This document shows positions 9,514 through 18,511 of a DNA stretch of 64,000 bases, piece by piece (the first letter of the stretch is position 1; each line of letters begins with the position of its first letter). A program made the translations under genes and the position numbers. Under the pieces are notes generated by a model. That model was given only the letters and a program-made list of their open reading frames with translations. It had not been told where the DNA came from and made no database searches. The stretch covers positions 620,046 to 684,045 of the forward strand of contig NZ_LT635451.1 of assembly GCF_900120005.1 (NCBI RefSeq). The letters run 5' to 3'. The DNA is from Holdemania sp. Marseille-P2844. Its GTDB lineage: Bacteria > Bacillota_I > Bacilli_A > Erysipelotrichales > Erysipelotrichaceae.

Positions 9514-9669
9514 GTCATTTACGCGTTCAATTTCTACTCTCTTTTCTTAATCTTCCGAACAATTTCGGTAACTTTTACTTACCTTGCGCAGATATAGCGC
9601 AGACTTTCACAAGTTGAAAGCTGTGGAATAATAAAACGACTGCACCGAAGAGATTTTTTGTGTTTCGCA

Positions 9670-9702
9670 AGAAAAACCTCCGTTCACAAAAGAACCGAGG
9701 TT
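9670..9702 (-). terminator. Intrinsic terminator after the exosporium glycosyltransferase
   Basis: Stem AACCTC-x-GTTC / GAAC-x-GAGGTT (one mismatch) with a 6-base loop, followed on the minus strand by TTTTTCTT. It ends transcription from 9730. Confidence 0.8.
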
Positions 9703-9729
9703 GATCTAAAATTGATTTCCCGCTGACTT

Positions 9730-10812
9730 TCAGGATTGGCCCATTCCCCGCTTATGATTCAGGTAGGCGCGATTATGCAGATAAGAAGCGTCGGCTGGCT
9801 TCAGGGCGCCCGCCTTCTCGTTAGCCTGCCAGGCTTCATCCCATTTCTGCATCTGATCATAGCAGCAGCACAGCCAGATCCAGGGAATATAGCCATAGCA
9901 GTCGAGATTCACAAAACCACCCCGATCCAAGGGCAAAGGTAGTGTTGTTGCCAGCTTGTACCAGAAAACAGCACATTCCCAATTTTTTTCCAGATAGAAA
10001 TAACGTCCCAGTCCGCAGCAGATTTCTCCGCGCGGAGGTGCATAACGCAGGGCCTGGATCAGACTTGAAAATTCTTTTTGCCTTTGCTTTAAGGCGTGCC
10101 AGCAGCGGGCCATGCTCAAACAGGCGTCAATCTTATTTTCTGACCAGCCGGCAGGATCGTTCAGGAACATTTCGTATTCTGCCAAAGCTTCTTCATAGCG
10201 CTGATGATCAGCCAGTTCCCGCGCGTAATAGTACCGCTGGCGGATATCCAACGTGCCCGCCTGTTTTAATTTTTCCAAAATCCGCAGATTACGCTGCGGA
10301 TCTGCACAATGCACCTTATGATGTTCGATGGCGATATCACTGACATAACGACGAGGAACAAAGGGGATTGTTTCATGCACCGCGCCTTGCCAACGCAGAT
10401 GTGCACCGCGCCGGATCAGGCGTTCCCGAGGAAAGCTGAACGTGGGCCGGCCTTCGCTGTCAAAGGCTGTCCGATACTGCATGACGACCATATCGCAGCG
10501 CTCGTCTAGCGTTTGTTTCAGCGCAAGCAGTTTTTCAAGCTGATCCGCAGGCACGATGTCATCCGCATCCAGCCAGAGAATAAAATCCTGACTGGCCTGA
10601 TCAAAGGAATAATTCCGGGCTGCCGCAAAATCATCTATCCAGGGAAAATCATAAATTTCTGCCTGATGACGAGCGGCAATCGCACGGGTTTGATCGGTCG
10701 AGCCTGTATCCACAATAATCATTTCATCCACGGCTTTTGCAACGCTGCTTAAACAGCGATCCAAAACGTCTTCTTCATTTTTAACGATCATACACAAACT
10801 GATTGTAATCAT
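9730..10812 (-). CDS. Family 2 glycosyltransferase with C-terminal TPR-like repeats (SunS/SgtA-like)
   Basis: 360 residues. The N-terminal GT-A domain begins ISLCMIVKNEEDVLDRCL and contains VDTGSTDQT and the metal-binding DAD within LWLDADDIV. The C-terminal half is helical with TPR-like units (YYYARELADHQRYEEALAEY, ACLSMARCWHALKQRQKEF). This architecture matches SunS and the C. difficile SgtA family, which put sugars on peptides or on the collagen-like BclA3. The gene lies about 100 bases after a collagen-like gene on the same strand, so glycosylation of the threonine-rich collagen repeats at 10915-14242 is the natural inference. The start at 10812 has AAGGAG six bases upstream. Confidence 0.85.
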   Translation of the reverse strand: MITISLCMIVKNEEDVLDRCLSSVAKAVDEMIIVDTGSTDQTRAIAARHQAEIYDFPWIDDFAAARNYSFDQASQDFILWLDADDIVPADQLEKLLALKQTLDERCDMVVMQYRTAFDSEGRPTFSFPRERLIRRGAHLRWQGAVHETIPFVPRRYVSDIAIEHHKVHCADPQRNLRILEKLKQAGTLDIRQRYYYARELADHQRYEEALAEYEMFLNDPAGWSENKIDACLSMARCWHALKQRQKEFSSLIQALRYAPPRGEICCGLGRYFYLEKNWECAVFWYKLATTLPLPLDRGGFVNLDCYGYIPWIWLCCCYDQMQKWDEAWQANEKAGALKPADASYLHNRAYLNHKRGMGQS

Positions 10813-10914
10813 ACCTGATCTCCTTTTCTATCCTCACTCTCCTACCCCATGTCATTCGCAGCGCGTTGTGGTTCAACATGAACGCAACGGACAAGGGGTG
10901 TCGGCCTTTGTGCG

Positions 10915-12192
10915 TCAGCTTTGAGTTCTGCGTAATTTTACAATGGTCATTGTCAGCGTGCATTCCGTGACGGTTTGGGCAGCGTTGAACGTCAGCGTAA
11001 ATGAAGTTGAGGCCGGGACGTCGATGATCATGGATACCGCGCCGAAAGCACTGGATCGTTCGAGGGCCGTCATAAAATAAATACCGAATTCAATGTGTGC
11101 CGCATTGTTATAAAACGGAGTTACCTGGATAAAAGTCGGCGCCATCGTCAACGCTGAAACTTGATAATCAATTTTATAAAAACCGGCGGCCAGCGTCACC
11201 CGTGTCGGTTCGCTCAACGTAATGTTGCCGGTCGGATCCGCGATCGACTGACTCATTGGAATCAGCGCACCGTTAGCAAACTGCGCACCGAAGTTTACAA
11301 ACGAAGCAAAAATATCATCGGGAATAGGCCCTGCCGGACCAGTAGGGCCGGGATTTCCGGTTGCGCCAGTTTCGCCGGGAGCCCCTGTTGGTCCTGTGGG
11401 ACCTGGTATTCCCTGAGGACCTGTCGGCCCCGTCGCTCCCGTTACTCCGGAGAGACCTTGCGGACCCGTTATTCCAGGATTGCCCATCGGTCCCTGAATA
11501 CCCTGAGGACCGGCAGGACCCGTTGGGCCGGGTAGACCGACAGGCCCTGGATTGCCTTGAGGACCCGTCGGGCCTGTATTTCCCATTGCACCGGCTGGGC
11601 CAGGAATTCCCTGCGGTCCGGGATTCCCTGTTGGTCCTGTTGCCCCGGTAAGTCCTTGTATCCCCTGAGGACCCGTTGGGCTGGGTAGACCGACAGGCCC
11701 TGGATTGCCTTGAGGACCCGTCGGGCCTGTATTTCCCATTGCACCGGCTTGGCCAGGAATTCCCTGCGGTCCGGGATTCCCTGTTGGTCCTGTTGCCCCG
11801 GTAAGTCCTTGTATCCCTTGAGGGCCTGTCGGGCCAGGAATTCCCTGCGGTCCGGGATTGCCAGTCGGTCCTGTTGCCCCGATAAGCCCTTGTATCCCCT
11901 GAGGGCCTGTCGGGCCGGGAATACCCTGTGGGCCAAGAGGGCCTTGAGGACCTGCAGGTCCCGGTCTTCCCGGAATACCTTGTTCTCCCTGCGGACCGGC
12001 TGGACCTCTTTCTCCTTCCGGTCCCGGCATTCCCGGATATCCCTGCGGTCCACGTTCACCGCGCGGACCGACGGGACCCGGACATCCCCGCGGCCCCCTA
12101 GGTCCTCGAGGCCCCGGGCAGCAGCCGGAACATTCGCAAGAATGATTCTGATTATCCCAATCCAGAGATGAAGCATAATCTCTGTTTTTCAT
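10915..12192 (-). CDS. BclA-like collagen-repeat exosporium protein
   Basis: 425 residues from ATG 12192; AGG stands eight bases upstream, whereas a GTG at 12201 would sit on the ribosome site. The N-terminal leader ([19 protein letters not shown]) has a Cys-rich patch (CECSGCC). About 250 residues of Gly-X-Y follow, first rich in GPRGPRG, then GPTGPQG and GATGPTG. The C-terminal domain of about 135 residues ([20 protein letters not shown] to the end) looks like the trimeric jelly-roll domain of BclA-type proteins. The leader has no signal peptide, as expected for a mother-cell made spore-surface protein. Internal DNA repeats of about 190 bases (around 11500-11880) show recent repeat duplication. 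Paralogue of 12401-14242. Confidence 0.85.
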   Translation of the reverse strand: MKNRDYASSLDWDNQNHSCECSGCCPGPRGPRGPRGCPGPVGPRGERGPQGYPGMPGPEGERGPAGPQGEQGIPGRPGPAGPQGPLGPQGIPGPTGPQGIQGLIGATGPTGNPGPQGIPGPTGPQGIQGLTGATGPTGNPGPQGIPGQAGAMGNTGPTGPQGNPGPVGLPSPTGPQGIQGLTGATGPTGNPGPQGIPGPAGAMGNTGPTGPQGNPGPVGLPGPTGPAGPQGIQGPMGNPGITGPQGLSGVTGATGPTGPQGIPGPTGPTGAPGETGATGNPGPTGPAGPIPDDIFASFVNFGAQFANGALIPMSQSIADPTGNITLSEPTRVTLAAGFYKIDYQVSALTMAPTFIQVTPFYNNAAHIEFGIYFMTALERSSAFGAVSMIIDVPASTSFTLTFNAAQTVTECTLTMTIVKLRRTQS

Positions 12193-12218
12193 TTGCGTCA
12201 CCTTCTTTCGATCACCGT

Positions 12219-12227
12219 CATTCTATG
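12219..12227 (-). promoter_or_regulatory. CATAGAATG element upstream of collagen-like gene
   Basis: The minus strand reads CATAGAATG 26 bases before the start at 12192. A nearly identical CATAGTATG stands before the other collagen-like gene (14280-14288). Both resemble the sigma-K -10 consensus CATANNNTA in the first half. A matching -35 was not found, so this is a weak call. Confidence 0.3.
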
Positions 12228-12277
12228 TTTTTAATGCGGAACCGGCTTTGTGTCAGCCTAACACAAATCTGTTTTTT

Positions 12278-12323
12278 CAAAAAAACAGCCGGCTGTCAGT
12301 GAAGGCTGACAGACCGGTTGTTT
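12278..12323 (-). terminator. Intrinsic terminator of the upstream collagen-like gene
   Basis: An imperfect stem of about 16 bp (AACAGCCGGCTGTCAG against CTGACAGACCGGTTGTT) is followed on the minus strand by seven T residues. It separates the two collagen-like genes, so each has its own transcript. Confidence 0.8.
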
Positions 12324-12400
12324 ATAAAGCACCTGAAATCAAATTTATCTTCCCGTTTTATTCTTCAAGCAAAAGCTTAACGATACTCAAAACTTATTAT

Positions 12401-14242
12401 TTATTCTTCTTCTACAAAGTCCAAATCCAGTTTCTTTACGGTTAACGTCGCCGCTACGCCAACGCCCAGCGTCAAATTTAAAGCATAAGGCGCATAAACG
12501 ATCAGTTCCAGGACATCCCCGGCAAACAGTTGCTCAATGACGCTGCCAGAATAAATGGATTCTACCCCAACAGCCAATAAATGCGTTACCTCCGTACTGT
12601 CAATCGGAGCTCCATTTCGTCTTACTTCAAGCGAAACTTCAGTACCTAAAGAAGAAGAGCCATTGAACATATAGTTGATCTCATAAATACCTGAATGTTC
12701 GATTGTTAAGCTATCCGCCATTCCGGTTCCCACACCATTGATCGGCATCAGCAGAGGGAGCGGAATTCTTTCAGGCACATTCGGATTTAAGAATAATGTC
12801 TGTTCCGTCTTGTTATAGCGTCCGCCATAATAAAGCAGACCGCCGCCCCCGCCTGCACCGGTGGCACCCGTTGGACCGGTTGGACCCATTTCCCCATCGG
12901 CCCCAGTTGGACCGGTTGGACCCATCGCCCCATCTGCGCCCGTTGGACCGATTGGACCAGGTTCTCCTGCTAATCCCTGAGCACCATCAGCGCCAGTTGC
13001 ACCGGTAGCTCCAGTTGCGCCTGTAGCTCCCGTAGCGCCAGTCGGACCCGTTGGACCCGTCGCACCGGTTGGACCTGTAGGGCCGATTGGACCCGTAGCG
13101 CCTGTCGCACCGCCGGCTCCGATATTGCCAGTGGCCCCAGTTGGACCGATTGGGCCCGTCGGACCGGTGATGCCTTGAATACCTGAAGGACCCGTAGCAC
13201 CTGTGGCTCCCGTAGCACCGGTCGGACCCGTTGGGCCGATTGGACCGGTTGGTCCCGTCGGCCCTGTAATACCTTGAATACCAGAAGGACCTGTCACGCC
13301 AGTAGCTCCCGTAGCGCCAGTCGGACCCGTTGGGCCGATTGGACCGATCGGACCGGTGACGCCAATAAATCCTTGTGGTCCCTGCGGACCGGTGGCGCCA
13401 ACAGGACCTGCGACGCCTTGCGGACCCGTGGCACCGGTAACGCCGGCAAACCCTTGCGGACCTTGCGGACCGGTTGCCCCCGTCGGGCCGATTGGGCCGG
13501 TTGGACCTGTCGCACCGGTAACGCCTGCGAGACCCTGAGGACCTTGTGGTCCTTGCGGGCCTTGAGCTCCGGTATTTCCCATCGGGCCTTGAATTCCCTG
13601 CGGGCCTTGCGGACCCGTGGCTCCGGCGGCTCCGGTTGGACCGGTTGGACCCACAGGCCCCTGAATTCCCGGATTTCCCATTGGACCTTGCGGCCCTGTC
13701 GGACCGGTTGCCCCGGTAAATCCTCGCGGACCCTGAGGACCCATGGGGCCAGTTGCCCCCGTATCCCCAGGAATTCCCTGCGGACCTTGGGCGCCGATCG
13801 GGCCCTGAGCTCCTGTCGATCCCCGCGATCCTGTCGGGCCTGGAATTCCCTGGAATCCCCGTGGACCCTGAGGACCGGTTGCTCCTGTATTGCCAGGGCG
13901 TCCCATCGGTCCCGGCTCTCCCTGCGGACCCTGAGGACCCGGATATCCCCGCGGACCGATCGGACCTCGGGCTCCGGTTACCCCTTGAGGACCGATTGGC
14001 CCAGGTTCACCTTGCGGACCTTCTGGTCCCCGGCAGCCACGAGGGCCCTGCGGACCCTGGGGACCCGGACAGCCCCGCGGACCCATCGGGCCCTGTTCGC
14101 CACGACAGCCTCGCGGACCTTGCGGACCGGTTGGGCCGGTGCAGCAGCACCCCGGACGCGGCGGACGGCAGGAACGAGCATCTTCTTCCTCCTGCCAGTC
14201 GATTGGGCTTGAGGCATAATGTCTTCGATCATCGTTCATCAT
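12401..14242 (-). CDS. BclA-like collagen-repeat exosporium protein, long paralogue
   Basis: About 613 residues from ATG 14242 (a second ATG follows at 14239; AGG stands five or eight bases upstream). The leader [16 protein letters not shown] aligns with that of the neighbouring paralogue ([11 protein letters not shown]) and is followed by a Cys patch ([10 protein letters not shown]). About 430 residues of Gly-X-Y follow, grading from GPRG/GPQG at the N-terminus to [10 protein letters not shown] near the end. The many threonines are typical glycan attachment sites in BclA. The C-terminal jelly-roll-like domain ([17 protein letters not shown] onward, about 145 residues) is of the C1q/TNF-like type seen in BclA. 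No signal peptide is seen. Likely a trimeric spore-surface filament; localisation is inferred. Confidence 0.85.
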   Translation of the reverse strand: MMNDDRRHYASSPIDWQEEEDARSCRPPRPGCCCTGPTGPQGPRGCRGEQGPMGPRGCPGPQGPQGPRGCRGPEGPQGEPGPIGPQGVTGARGPIGPRGYPGPQGPQGEPGPMGRPGNTGATGPQGPRGFQGIPGPTGSRGSTGAQGPIGAQGPQGIPGDTGATGPMGPQGPRGFTGATGPTGPQGPMGNPGIQGPVGPTGPTGAAGATGPQGPQGIQGPMGNTGAQGPQGPQGPQGLAGVTGATGPTGPIGPTGATGPQGPQGFAGVTGATGPQGVAGPVGATGPQGPQGFIGVTGPIGPIGPTGPTGATGATGVTGPSGIQGITGPTGPTGPIGPTGPTGATGATGATGPSGIQGITGPTGPIGPTGATGNIGAGGATGATGPIGPTGPTGATGPTGPTGATGATGATGATGATGADGAQGLAGEPGPIGPTGADGAMGPTGPTGADGEMGPTGPTGATGAGGGGGLLYYGGRYNKTEQTLFLNPNVPERIPLPLLMPINGVGTGMADSLTIEHSGIYEINYMFNGSSSLGTEVSLEVRRNGAPIDSTEVTHLLAVGVESIYSGSVIEQLFAGDVLELIVYAPYALNLTLGVGVAATLTVKKLDLDFVEEE

Positions 14243-14258
14243 CTTCACCTGCTTTCAG

Positions 14259-14288
14259 AATGAGAGTTCTCATTCAACCCATACTATG
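14259..14288 (-). promoter_or_regulatory. Palindrome and CATAGTATG element before collagen-like gene
   Basis: AATGAGA-GT-TCTCATT (14259-14274) is a perfect 7-bp inverted repeat between the ribosome site and the CATAGTATG element (14280-14288, minus). It could be an operator or a hairpin in the 5' UTR. The CATA element recurs at 12219. Confidence 0.35.
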
Positions 14289-14663
14289 GCAATTCTTTCC
14301 CGTTCCTTTGACGCCGGCCCAGCCGAAGCTGGAAATTCGATATCTTTTTTCTAACAGTGTGCCGATTTAGGCTAAAAACGCAGGTTCATTCCCTATGAAA
14401 AATATTCAGTTTATTTCGCAGACATAACCACATGCTTATAAGCTTTCCTGCATCCACCTTCAGTTTGTTGCGGGTAAATCTGCTTGATATTTTAAAACGA
14501 TAAGGATGGAATTTACTTTTTCCATGTTGTCTACAATAAACGGCTTCCGTCATTGATCTGACAATTTTTTCTCTATATTGCCGCTGGCTGTCGGGCCTCC
14601 TTTCTATATTGGAGAGGATTTACCAACACTTTAAACTCTGCAGCTGCGCGCAGGGGACAGAGT
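14289..14663. other. Intergenic region without a recognisable gene
   Basis: About 375 bases between the collagen-like gene and the purB terminator. No credible ORF with a ribosome site was found on either strand. The sequence is AT-richer than its surroundings. Confidence 0.6.
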
Positions 14664-14703
14664 ATAAAAAAACCTGGATTCTCTGTTTTCAAGATCCAGG
14701 TTT
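14664..14703 (-). terminator. Intrinsic terminator of the purCFB operon
   Basis: A 10-bp perfect stem AAACCTGGAT / ATCCAGGTTT with a 14-base loop is followed on the minus strand by seven T residues, 28 bases after the purB stop. Confidence 0.9.
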
Positions 14704-14730
14704 CAAATTCAATTCATTTTCACTACAAGC

Positions 14731-16026
14731 TTAAAGCAGACCGACACGTTTGAAAATATCATCGACATGTTTCAGATGATAGGCCGGATTGAAGCAGTCG
14801 TCAATTTCAGCCTTGCTTAACAACGCCGTTACCCGCGGTTCCGCTTCCATTAACGAACGAAAATCAATTTTCTCATTCCAGGATTTATTCGCGTTCGGCT
14901 GGACCAGGTCATAAGCCTCCTCCCGCGACATTCCCTTTTCAATCAACGTCAGCATAAACCGCTGTGAGAAGATCACGCCGTAGGTCTTATAAATGTTCTC
15001 GCGCATGTTGTCTTCAAACACCGTCAGCGTGTCAATGATCCGCGTAAACCGGTTGAGCATGTAGTCGAGCAGTTCCGTTGCATCCGGCGCGATGATCCGC
15101 TCGGCGCTGGAATGCGAGATATCCCGCTCATGCCACAATGCGACATCCTCGTAGCTGCTGATCATGTAACCGCGTAAAATCCGGGCACAGCCGCACATGT
15201 TTTCCGAACCGATCGGATTGTGCTTATGCGGCATCGCACTGGAGCCCTTCTGTCCCTTGTTGAAGTATTCCTCCACTTCACGGACTTCCGTGCGCTGCAA
15301 ATGCCGGATCTCCGTCGCCATTTTCTCGATCGAGGTTGCGATCAGAGCCAGCGTCGCAAAATACTGCGCATGCCGATCGCGCTGCAGCACCTGTGTCGAA
15401 ATTTTCGCCGAATGAATCCCCAGCTTTTCACAGACATAATCCTGAACAAACGGCGGGGTGTTGGCAAACGTACCGACGGCGCCGGAAATCTTCCCGGTTT
15501 CCACCATTGCCGCCGCTTCCTCAAACCGCTGCAGGTTGCGGTTCATTTCTTCAAACCAGAGCGCGAATTTCAAGCCGAAAGTCGTAATTTCCGCATGGAC
15601 GCCATGGGTTCGGCCCATCATGATCGTATCCTTATATCGCAGCGCTTTTTCCTTCAGAACATCCTGAAACCGATGCAGATCTTTCCGCAGAATTTCATTG
15701 GCCTGTTTATACAGATAGCCATAAGCGGTGTCGACGACGTCGGTGGAGGTCAGCCCGTAATGTACCCACTTCCGTTCCTCACCCAGCGATTCGGAAACCG
15801 CCCGAGTAAACGCCACGACGTCATGTTTGGTTTCACTTTCAATTTCATAGATCCGGTCGATGTCAAACGAGGCGTTCTGCCACAGCTTCGCCACGTCCTC
15901 CGCCGGGATTTCACCCAGCTGACTCCAGGCCTCGCATGCCAGCAGCTCGACTTTCAGCCACGCGCCGAACTTGCTCTCCTCATTCCAGATCGCCCGCATT
16001 TCAGGACGGGAATAACGGTCTAACAT
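14731..16026 (-). CDS. purB: Adenylosuccinate lyase
   Basis: 431 residues, the usual length of the short Bacillus-type enzyme. It cleaves SAICAR to AICAR and adenylosuccinate to AMP, releasing fumarate, in the cytoplasm. The fumarase-superfamily signature [16 protein letters not shown] is intact (about residues 262-277), as are [11 protein letters not shown] and the [13 protein letters not shown] region carrying the catalytic histidine. It is the third gene of purC-purF-purB, 13 bases after purF, with a good ribosome site (AGGAG), and shares the guanine-riboswitch leader upstream of purC. Confidence 0.97.
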   Translation of the reverse strand: MLDRYSRPEMRAIWNEESKFGAWLKVELLACEAWSQLGEIPAEDVAKLWQNASFDIDRIYEIESETKHDVVAFTRAVSESLGEERKWVHYGLTSTDVVDTAYGYLYKQANEILRKDLHRFQDVLKEKALRYKDTIMMGRTHGVHAEITTFGLKFALWFEEMNRNLQRFEEAAAMVETGKISGAVGTFANTPPFVQDYVCEKLGIHSAKISTQVLQRDRHAQYFATLALIATSIEKMATEIRHLQRTEVREVEEYFNKGQKGSSAMPHKHNPIGSENMCGCARILRGYMISSYEDVALWHERDISHSSAERIIAPDATELLDYMLNRFTRIIDTLTVFEDNMRENIYKTYGVIFSQRFMLTLIEKGMSREEAYDLVQPNANKSWNEKIDFRSLMEAEPRVTALLSKAEIDDCFNPAYHLKHVDDIFKRVGLL

Positions 16027-16039
16027 AACACTCCTCCTT

Positions 16040-17443
16040 TTATTTCTGCTTAATCACTTTTTGGAAACTGAACAGCGCGGTCGGATACTGGCCGCTGAAG
16101 CATGAGACGCACAGATCCCGCGTCGGGATGGCCTCGCGCATCTGTTCAATCGTCATGAATTTCAGCGAATCGGCATTGATGTAAGTACACAGCTCGTCCA
16201 CATTCATCCGCGCGCTGATCAATTCTTCATACGTCGAAGTGTCGACGCCGTAGAAGCATGGACTGCTGAAAGGCGCGGAGGCGATCCGCACATGCACTTC
16301 CGTTGCCCCGGCATCCTTTAACAGCTGGACAATCCGGCGGGATGTCGTACCGCGCACGATCGAATCGTCGACCATGACGACACGCTTGCCGCTGACGATG
16401 CTGCTGATCGCACTCAGCTTCATGCGCACGCCGCGTTCACGCTGTTTCTGGGTCGGCTGAATGAAGGTCCGGCCAACATACCGGTTTTTGATCAAACCGA
16501 TTTCATACGGCAGACCGCTGGCTTCGCTGTAGCCGATCGCGGCCGAGAGGCTGGAATCCGGCACACCGATGACGATATCCGCTTCGACGTCATCGCTCTT
16601 GGCCAGAAGCATCCCCGCGTGACGGCGGCTGGTATGGACGTTGATGCCCTCGATGCTGCTGTCCGGACGGGCGAAATAAATGTATTCCATCGCGCACATT
16701 TTGTGCTGAACTTGATCTGTATAATGAAAGCTCTTAACGCCGTCGCTGGCGATTCTTACGACTTCGCCCGGTTCGATATCGCGGATGAATTTCGCGCCGA
16801 CGATATCAAATGCGCAGGTTTCCGAGCTGATGCAGTAGCCATCCTCAAGGAATGCCAGCGACAGCGGCCGCAGACCGTTCTTGTCGCGGACCGCATACAT
16901 GCAGTCCTTGGTCATGATGATGAACGCGAACGCCCCTTCCATCTTGCGGCAGGCGCCCATGATCTTCTCAACGAACGTTCCCGCTTCCCGCTGGATCAGA
17001 TGCAGCATGATCTCGCTGTCGCTGCTGCCCTGGAAGATGCTGCCCAGATTTTCCAGTTCTTCTTTCAATTCGCTGGCGTTGACAATCTGCCCGTTATGCA
17101 CGGCCCCGAAATGCCCGGTATGTGCGCGGACCATGATCGGCTGCACGTTTTCGATCTCATTGCCGCCGTCGGTCGAATACCGGACATGGCCGATCGCATG
17201 GATGCCGTCCATCTTGTTGATCGTTTCAGTGTTGAACACTTCCGTGATCAGGCCCTTGCCCTTGATGCACTTGATGTTCTGTCCGTCGCTGGTCGCAATC
17301 CCGGCCGCTTCCTGACCGCGATGCTGCAGCGCGTGCAGGCCAAAGTAGGACAGCGAGGCGGCCGAGCTGACATGATATACGCCGAACACGCCGCATTCCT
17401 CATGGATCTTACCGTTTAAAAAATATTCGTTTTCCATTTTCAT
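16040..17443 (-). CDS. purF: Amidophosphoribosyltransferase (glutamine PRPP amidotransferase)
   Basis: 467 residues from ATG 17443, which overlaps the purC stop as ATGA. It catalyses the first step of purine synthesis (PRPP plus glutamine to phosphoribosylamine). An N-terminal propeptide of 16 residues precedes the catalytic cysteine (C17 in EECGVFG), as in the self-processing Bacillus-type enzyme. The PRPP-binding motif [14 protein letters not shown] is intact. Cysteines in MCAMEY, SSPCFYG and [10 protein letters not shown] match the four ligands of the 4Fe-4S cluster of that type, which makes the enzyme oxygen-sensitive and suits an anaerobe. An upstream in-frame start at 17458 would lie within purC. 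Confidence 0.96.
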   Translation of the reverse strand: MKMENEYFLNGKIHEECGVFGVYHVSSAASLSYFGLHALQHRGQEAAGIATSDGQNIKCIKGKGLITEVFNTETINKMDGIHAIGHVRYSTDGGNEIENVQPIMVRAHTGHFGAVHNGQIVNASELKEELENLGSIFQGSSDSEIMLHLIQREAGTFVEKIMGACRKMEGAFAFIIMTKDCMYAVRDKNGLRPLSLAFLEDGYCISSETCAFDIVGAKFIRDIEPGEVVRIASDGVKSFHYTDQVQHKMCAMEYIYFARPDSSIEGINVHTSRRHAGMLLAKSDDVEADIVIGVPDSSLSAAIGYSEASGLPYEIGLIKNRYVGRTFIQPTQKQRERGVRMKLSAISSIVSGKRVVMVDDSIVRGTTSRRIVQLLKDAGATEVHVRIASAPFSSPCFYGVDTSTYEELISARMNVDELCTYINADSLKFMTIEQMREAIPTRDLCVSCFSGQYPTALFSFQKVIKQK

Positions 17444-18162
17444 TTTGTCTTCACCCACTGGCTCAAACGGCCGTATATCTCCTCATAAGCGCCGATGACG
17501 TCGCCCATATCTCTTCTGAAACGATCCTTATCCAGTTTTCTGTCCGTGCCTTTTTCCCAGAACCGGCAGGTATCCGGCGAAATTTCATCCGCCAGCAATA
17601 TCCGTCCTTCGCTGTCCTTGCCGAATTCCAGTTTGAAGTCGATCAAGCGGACGTTGATCTGATCGAAAATTTCTTTCAGAACTTCGTTGACCTGCGCGGT
17701 GATCGCATAGATCTGGTCCAGCTCCCCGCGCGTCGCAAAACCCAGACCGACGGCATGGGTATCGTTGATCATCGGATCACCCAGCTCGTCGTTTTTATAA
17801 CAGATTTCATAGACCGGCGTTTTCAGCACAGTCCCCTCTTCAATTCCAAATTTCTTTGCCATACTTCCGGCAACGACGTTGCGGACGATGACTTCCAGCG
17901 GAACGATACTGACTTTCTTACACAGCTGATCCCGATCGTTCAGCGTTTCTACCCAATGCGTCGCAATTCCACGGTGATTCAGTTCGCGAAACAAGATCGT
18001 CGTGATTTTGTTGTTGAGCACGCCTTTGTTGCTGATGCTGTCCTTCTTCAATCCGTTAAACGCTGTCGCGTCATCCTTGTAATGGATGATCACCCGCTCT
18101 GGATCATCGGTAGCATAGACCTGCTTGGCCTTGCCTTCGTACATCATTTCCTGCTTTTCCAT
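17440..18162 (-). CDS. purC: Phosphoribosylaminoimidazole-succinocarboxamide synthase
   Basis: 240 residues from ATG 18162, which has AAGGAAGG seven bases upstream; an earlier start at 18186 has none. It joins CAIR and aspartate using ATP to give SAICAR. Family landmarks: [15 protein letters not shown] with the Lys-rich ATP loop, [33 protein letters not shown] and [25 protein letters not shown]. It is first in the purC-purF-purB operon and overlaps purF by four bases. Expression depends on read-through of the terminator at 18198-18228 located between the riboswitch and this gene. Confidence 0.97.
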   Translation of the reverse strand: MEKQEMMYEGKAKQVYATDDPERVIIHYKDDATAFNGLKKDSISNKGVLNNKITTILFRELNHRGIATHWVETLNDRDQLCKKVSIVPLEVIVRNVVAGSMAKKFGIEEGTVLKTPVYEICYKNDELGDPMINDTHAVGLGFATRGELDQIYAITAQVNEVLKEIFDQINVRLIDFKLEFGKDSEGRILLADEISPDTCRFWEKGTDRKLDKDRFRRDMGDVIGAYEEIYGRLSQWVKTK

Positions 18163-18197
18163 GCAATATCCTTCCTTTTCTCTCAATTACCCTCGCC

Positions 18198-18228
18198 AAA
18201 ATAAAAAACATATTGTATCCACAATATG
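18198..18228 (-). terminator. Attenuator-type terminator in the purC leader
   Basis: A perfect 8-bp inverted repeat CATATTGT-GGAT-ACAATATG is followed on the minus strand by TTTTTTATTTT, 35 bases before the purC start. It lies inside the transcribed leader, so it probably serves as the regulated terminator of the riboswitch. The stem is AT-rich and relatively weak. Confidence 0.7.
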
Positions 18229-18241
18229 CACTGAAAAACTC

Positions 18242-18280
18242 CTAAAATGAAGTCTGCGCCTGATTCGGTCCTTTCTTCAT
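18242..18280 (-). CDS. Short leader ORF (12 residues) between purine riboswitch and purC terminator
   Basis: The minus strand encodes MKKGPNQAQTSF then TAG. It has a near-perfect ribosome site, AAAGGAGG, seven to eight bases before ATG, stronger than most genes here. The ORF ends 14 bases before the terminator stem. A second possible reading (GTG start, MHIVDTICFLFWRG) begins right after it with AGGAG and crosses the terminator. No function is known to me. It may be a leader peptide coupling translation to termination, or only a decoy. Confidence is in the ORF and its ribosome site, less in its biological use. Confidence 0.45.
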   Translation of the reverse strand: MKKGPNQAQTSF

Positions 18281-18351
18281 AAAGAGTTCCTCCTTTAGGG
18301 TCAACCTCGGCATTCACCTTGACTGCTCATTTATAAAAATGGGGGAAAAGG

Positions 18352-18421
18352 TTACTTGTAGTCCACACATAGGCCAGTGGGTAGATACGTGTCAGCCGAA
18401 ATTTGACACCTATACAAGTAA
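18352..18421 (-). promoter_or_regulatory. Guanine-class purine riboswitch aptamer (atypical P3)
   Basis: The minus strand folds as a three-way junction. P1 is a perfect 9-bp TTACTTGTA / TACAAGTAA. P2 is GTGTCA / TGACAC with the 7-base loop AUUUCGG, which keeps the two G residues used in loop kissing. J2/3 reads GUAUCUAC, matching the purine consensus (U47, C50, U51, A52). P3 is CCAC / GUGG enclosing a loop with GGCC. J3/1 is AC followed by UA, so the ligand-discriminating position is C, as in guanine rather than adenine riboswitches. P3 is one base shorter and weaker than usual. Position before purCFB fits feedback by guanine. Confidence 0.8.
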
Positions 18422-18454
18422 TGCAAACCTGACTGCTATCAGATTTACAGGTAT

Positions 18455-18483
18455 ATAATACACTTCTTCCCCTTGCTTGACAA
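18455..18483 (-). promoter_or_regulatory. Promoter of the purCFB operon
   Basis: TTGTCA (18483-18478) and TATTAT (18460-18455) are separated by 17 bases on the minus strand, each five of six to consensus. Transcription would begin near 18448, about 27 bases before the riboswitch P1. Confidence 0.75.
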
Positions 18484-18511
18484 TGATTTTTTAAGCTTTT
18501 TTTTAAGGATT

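Noticed and set aside
10781..10963. Small minus-strand ORF at the end of the collagen-like gene
   Set aside because: It overlaps two real genes in a different frame and has no start signals.
11400..13900. Regular repeats resembling a CRISPR array
   Set aside because: The repeats are 9-base coding periods (Gly-X-Y) without unique spacers of constant size; no cas genes are near.
11161..14370. Long Arg/Thr/Ser-rich and Pro-rich open frames on both strands across the collagen-like genes
   Set aside because: They are frame shadows of the GGN-CCN-NNN repeats; none has ribosome sites, and the collagen reading with its leader and C-terminal domain explains the sequence.
14289..14663. Short ORF behind AAAGGAGG-like sequence near 14595
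   Set aside because: No ATG, GTG or TTG start at a suitable distance gives more than a few codons on the minus strand.
18290..18350. Terminator directly after the purine aptamer
   Set aside because: GTCAA/TTGAC can pair but is not followed by a T run; the better terminator is at 18198-18228.
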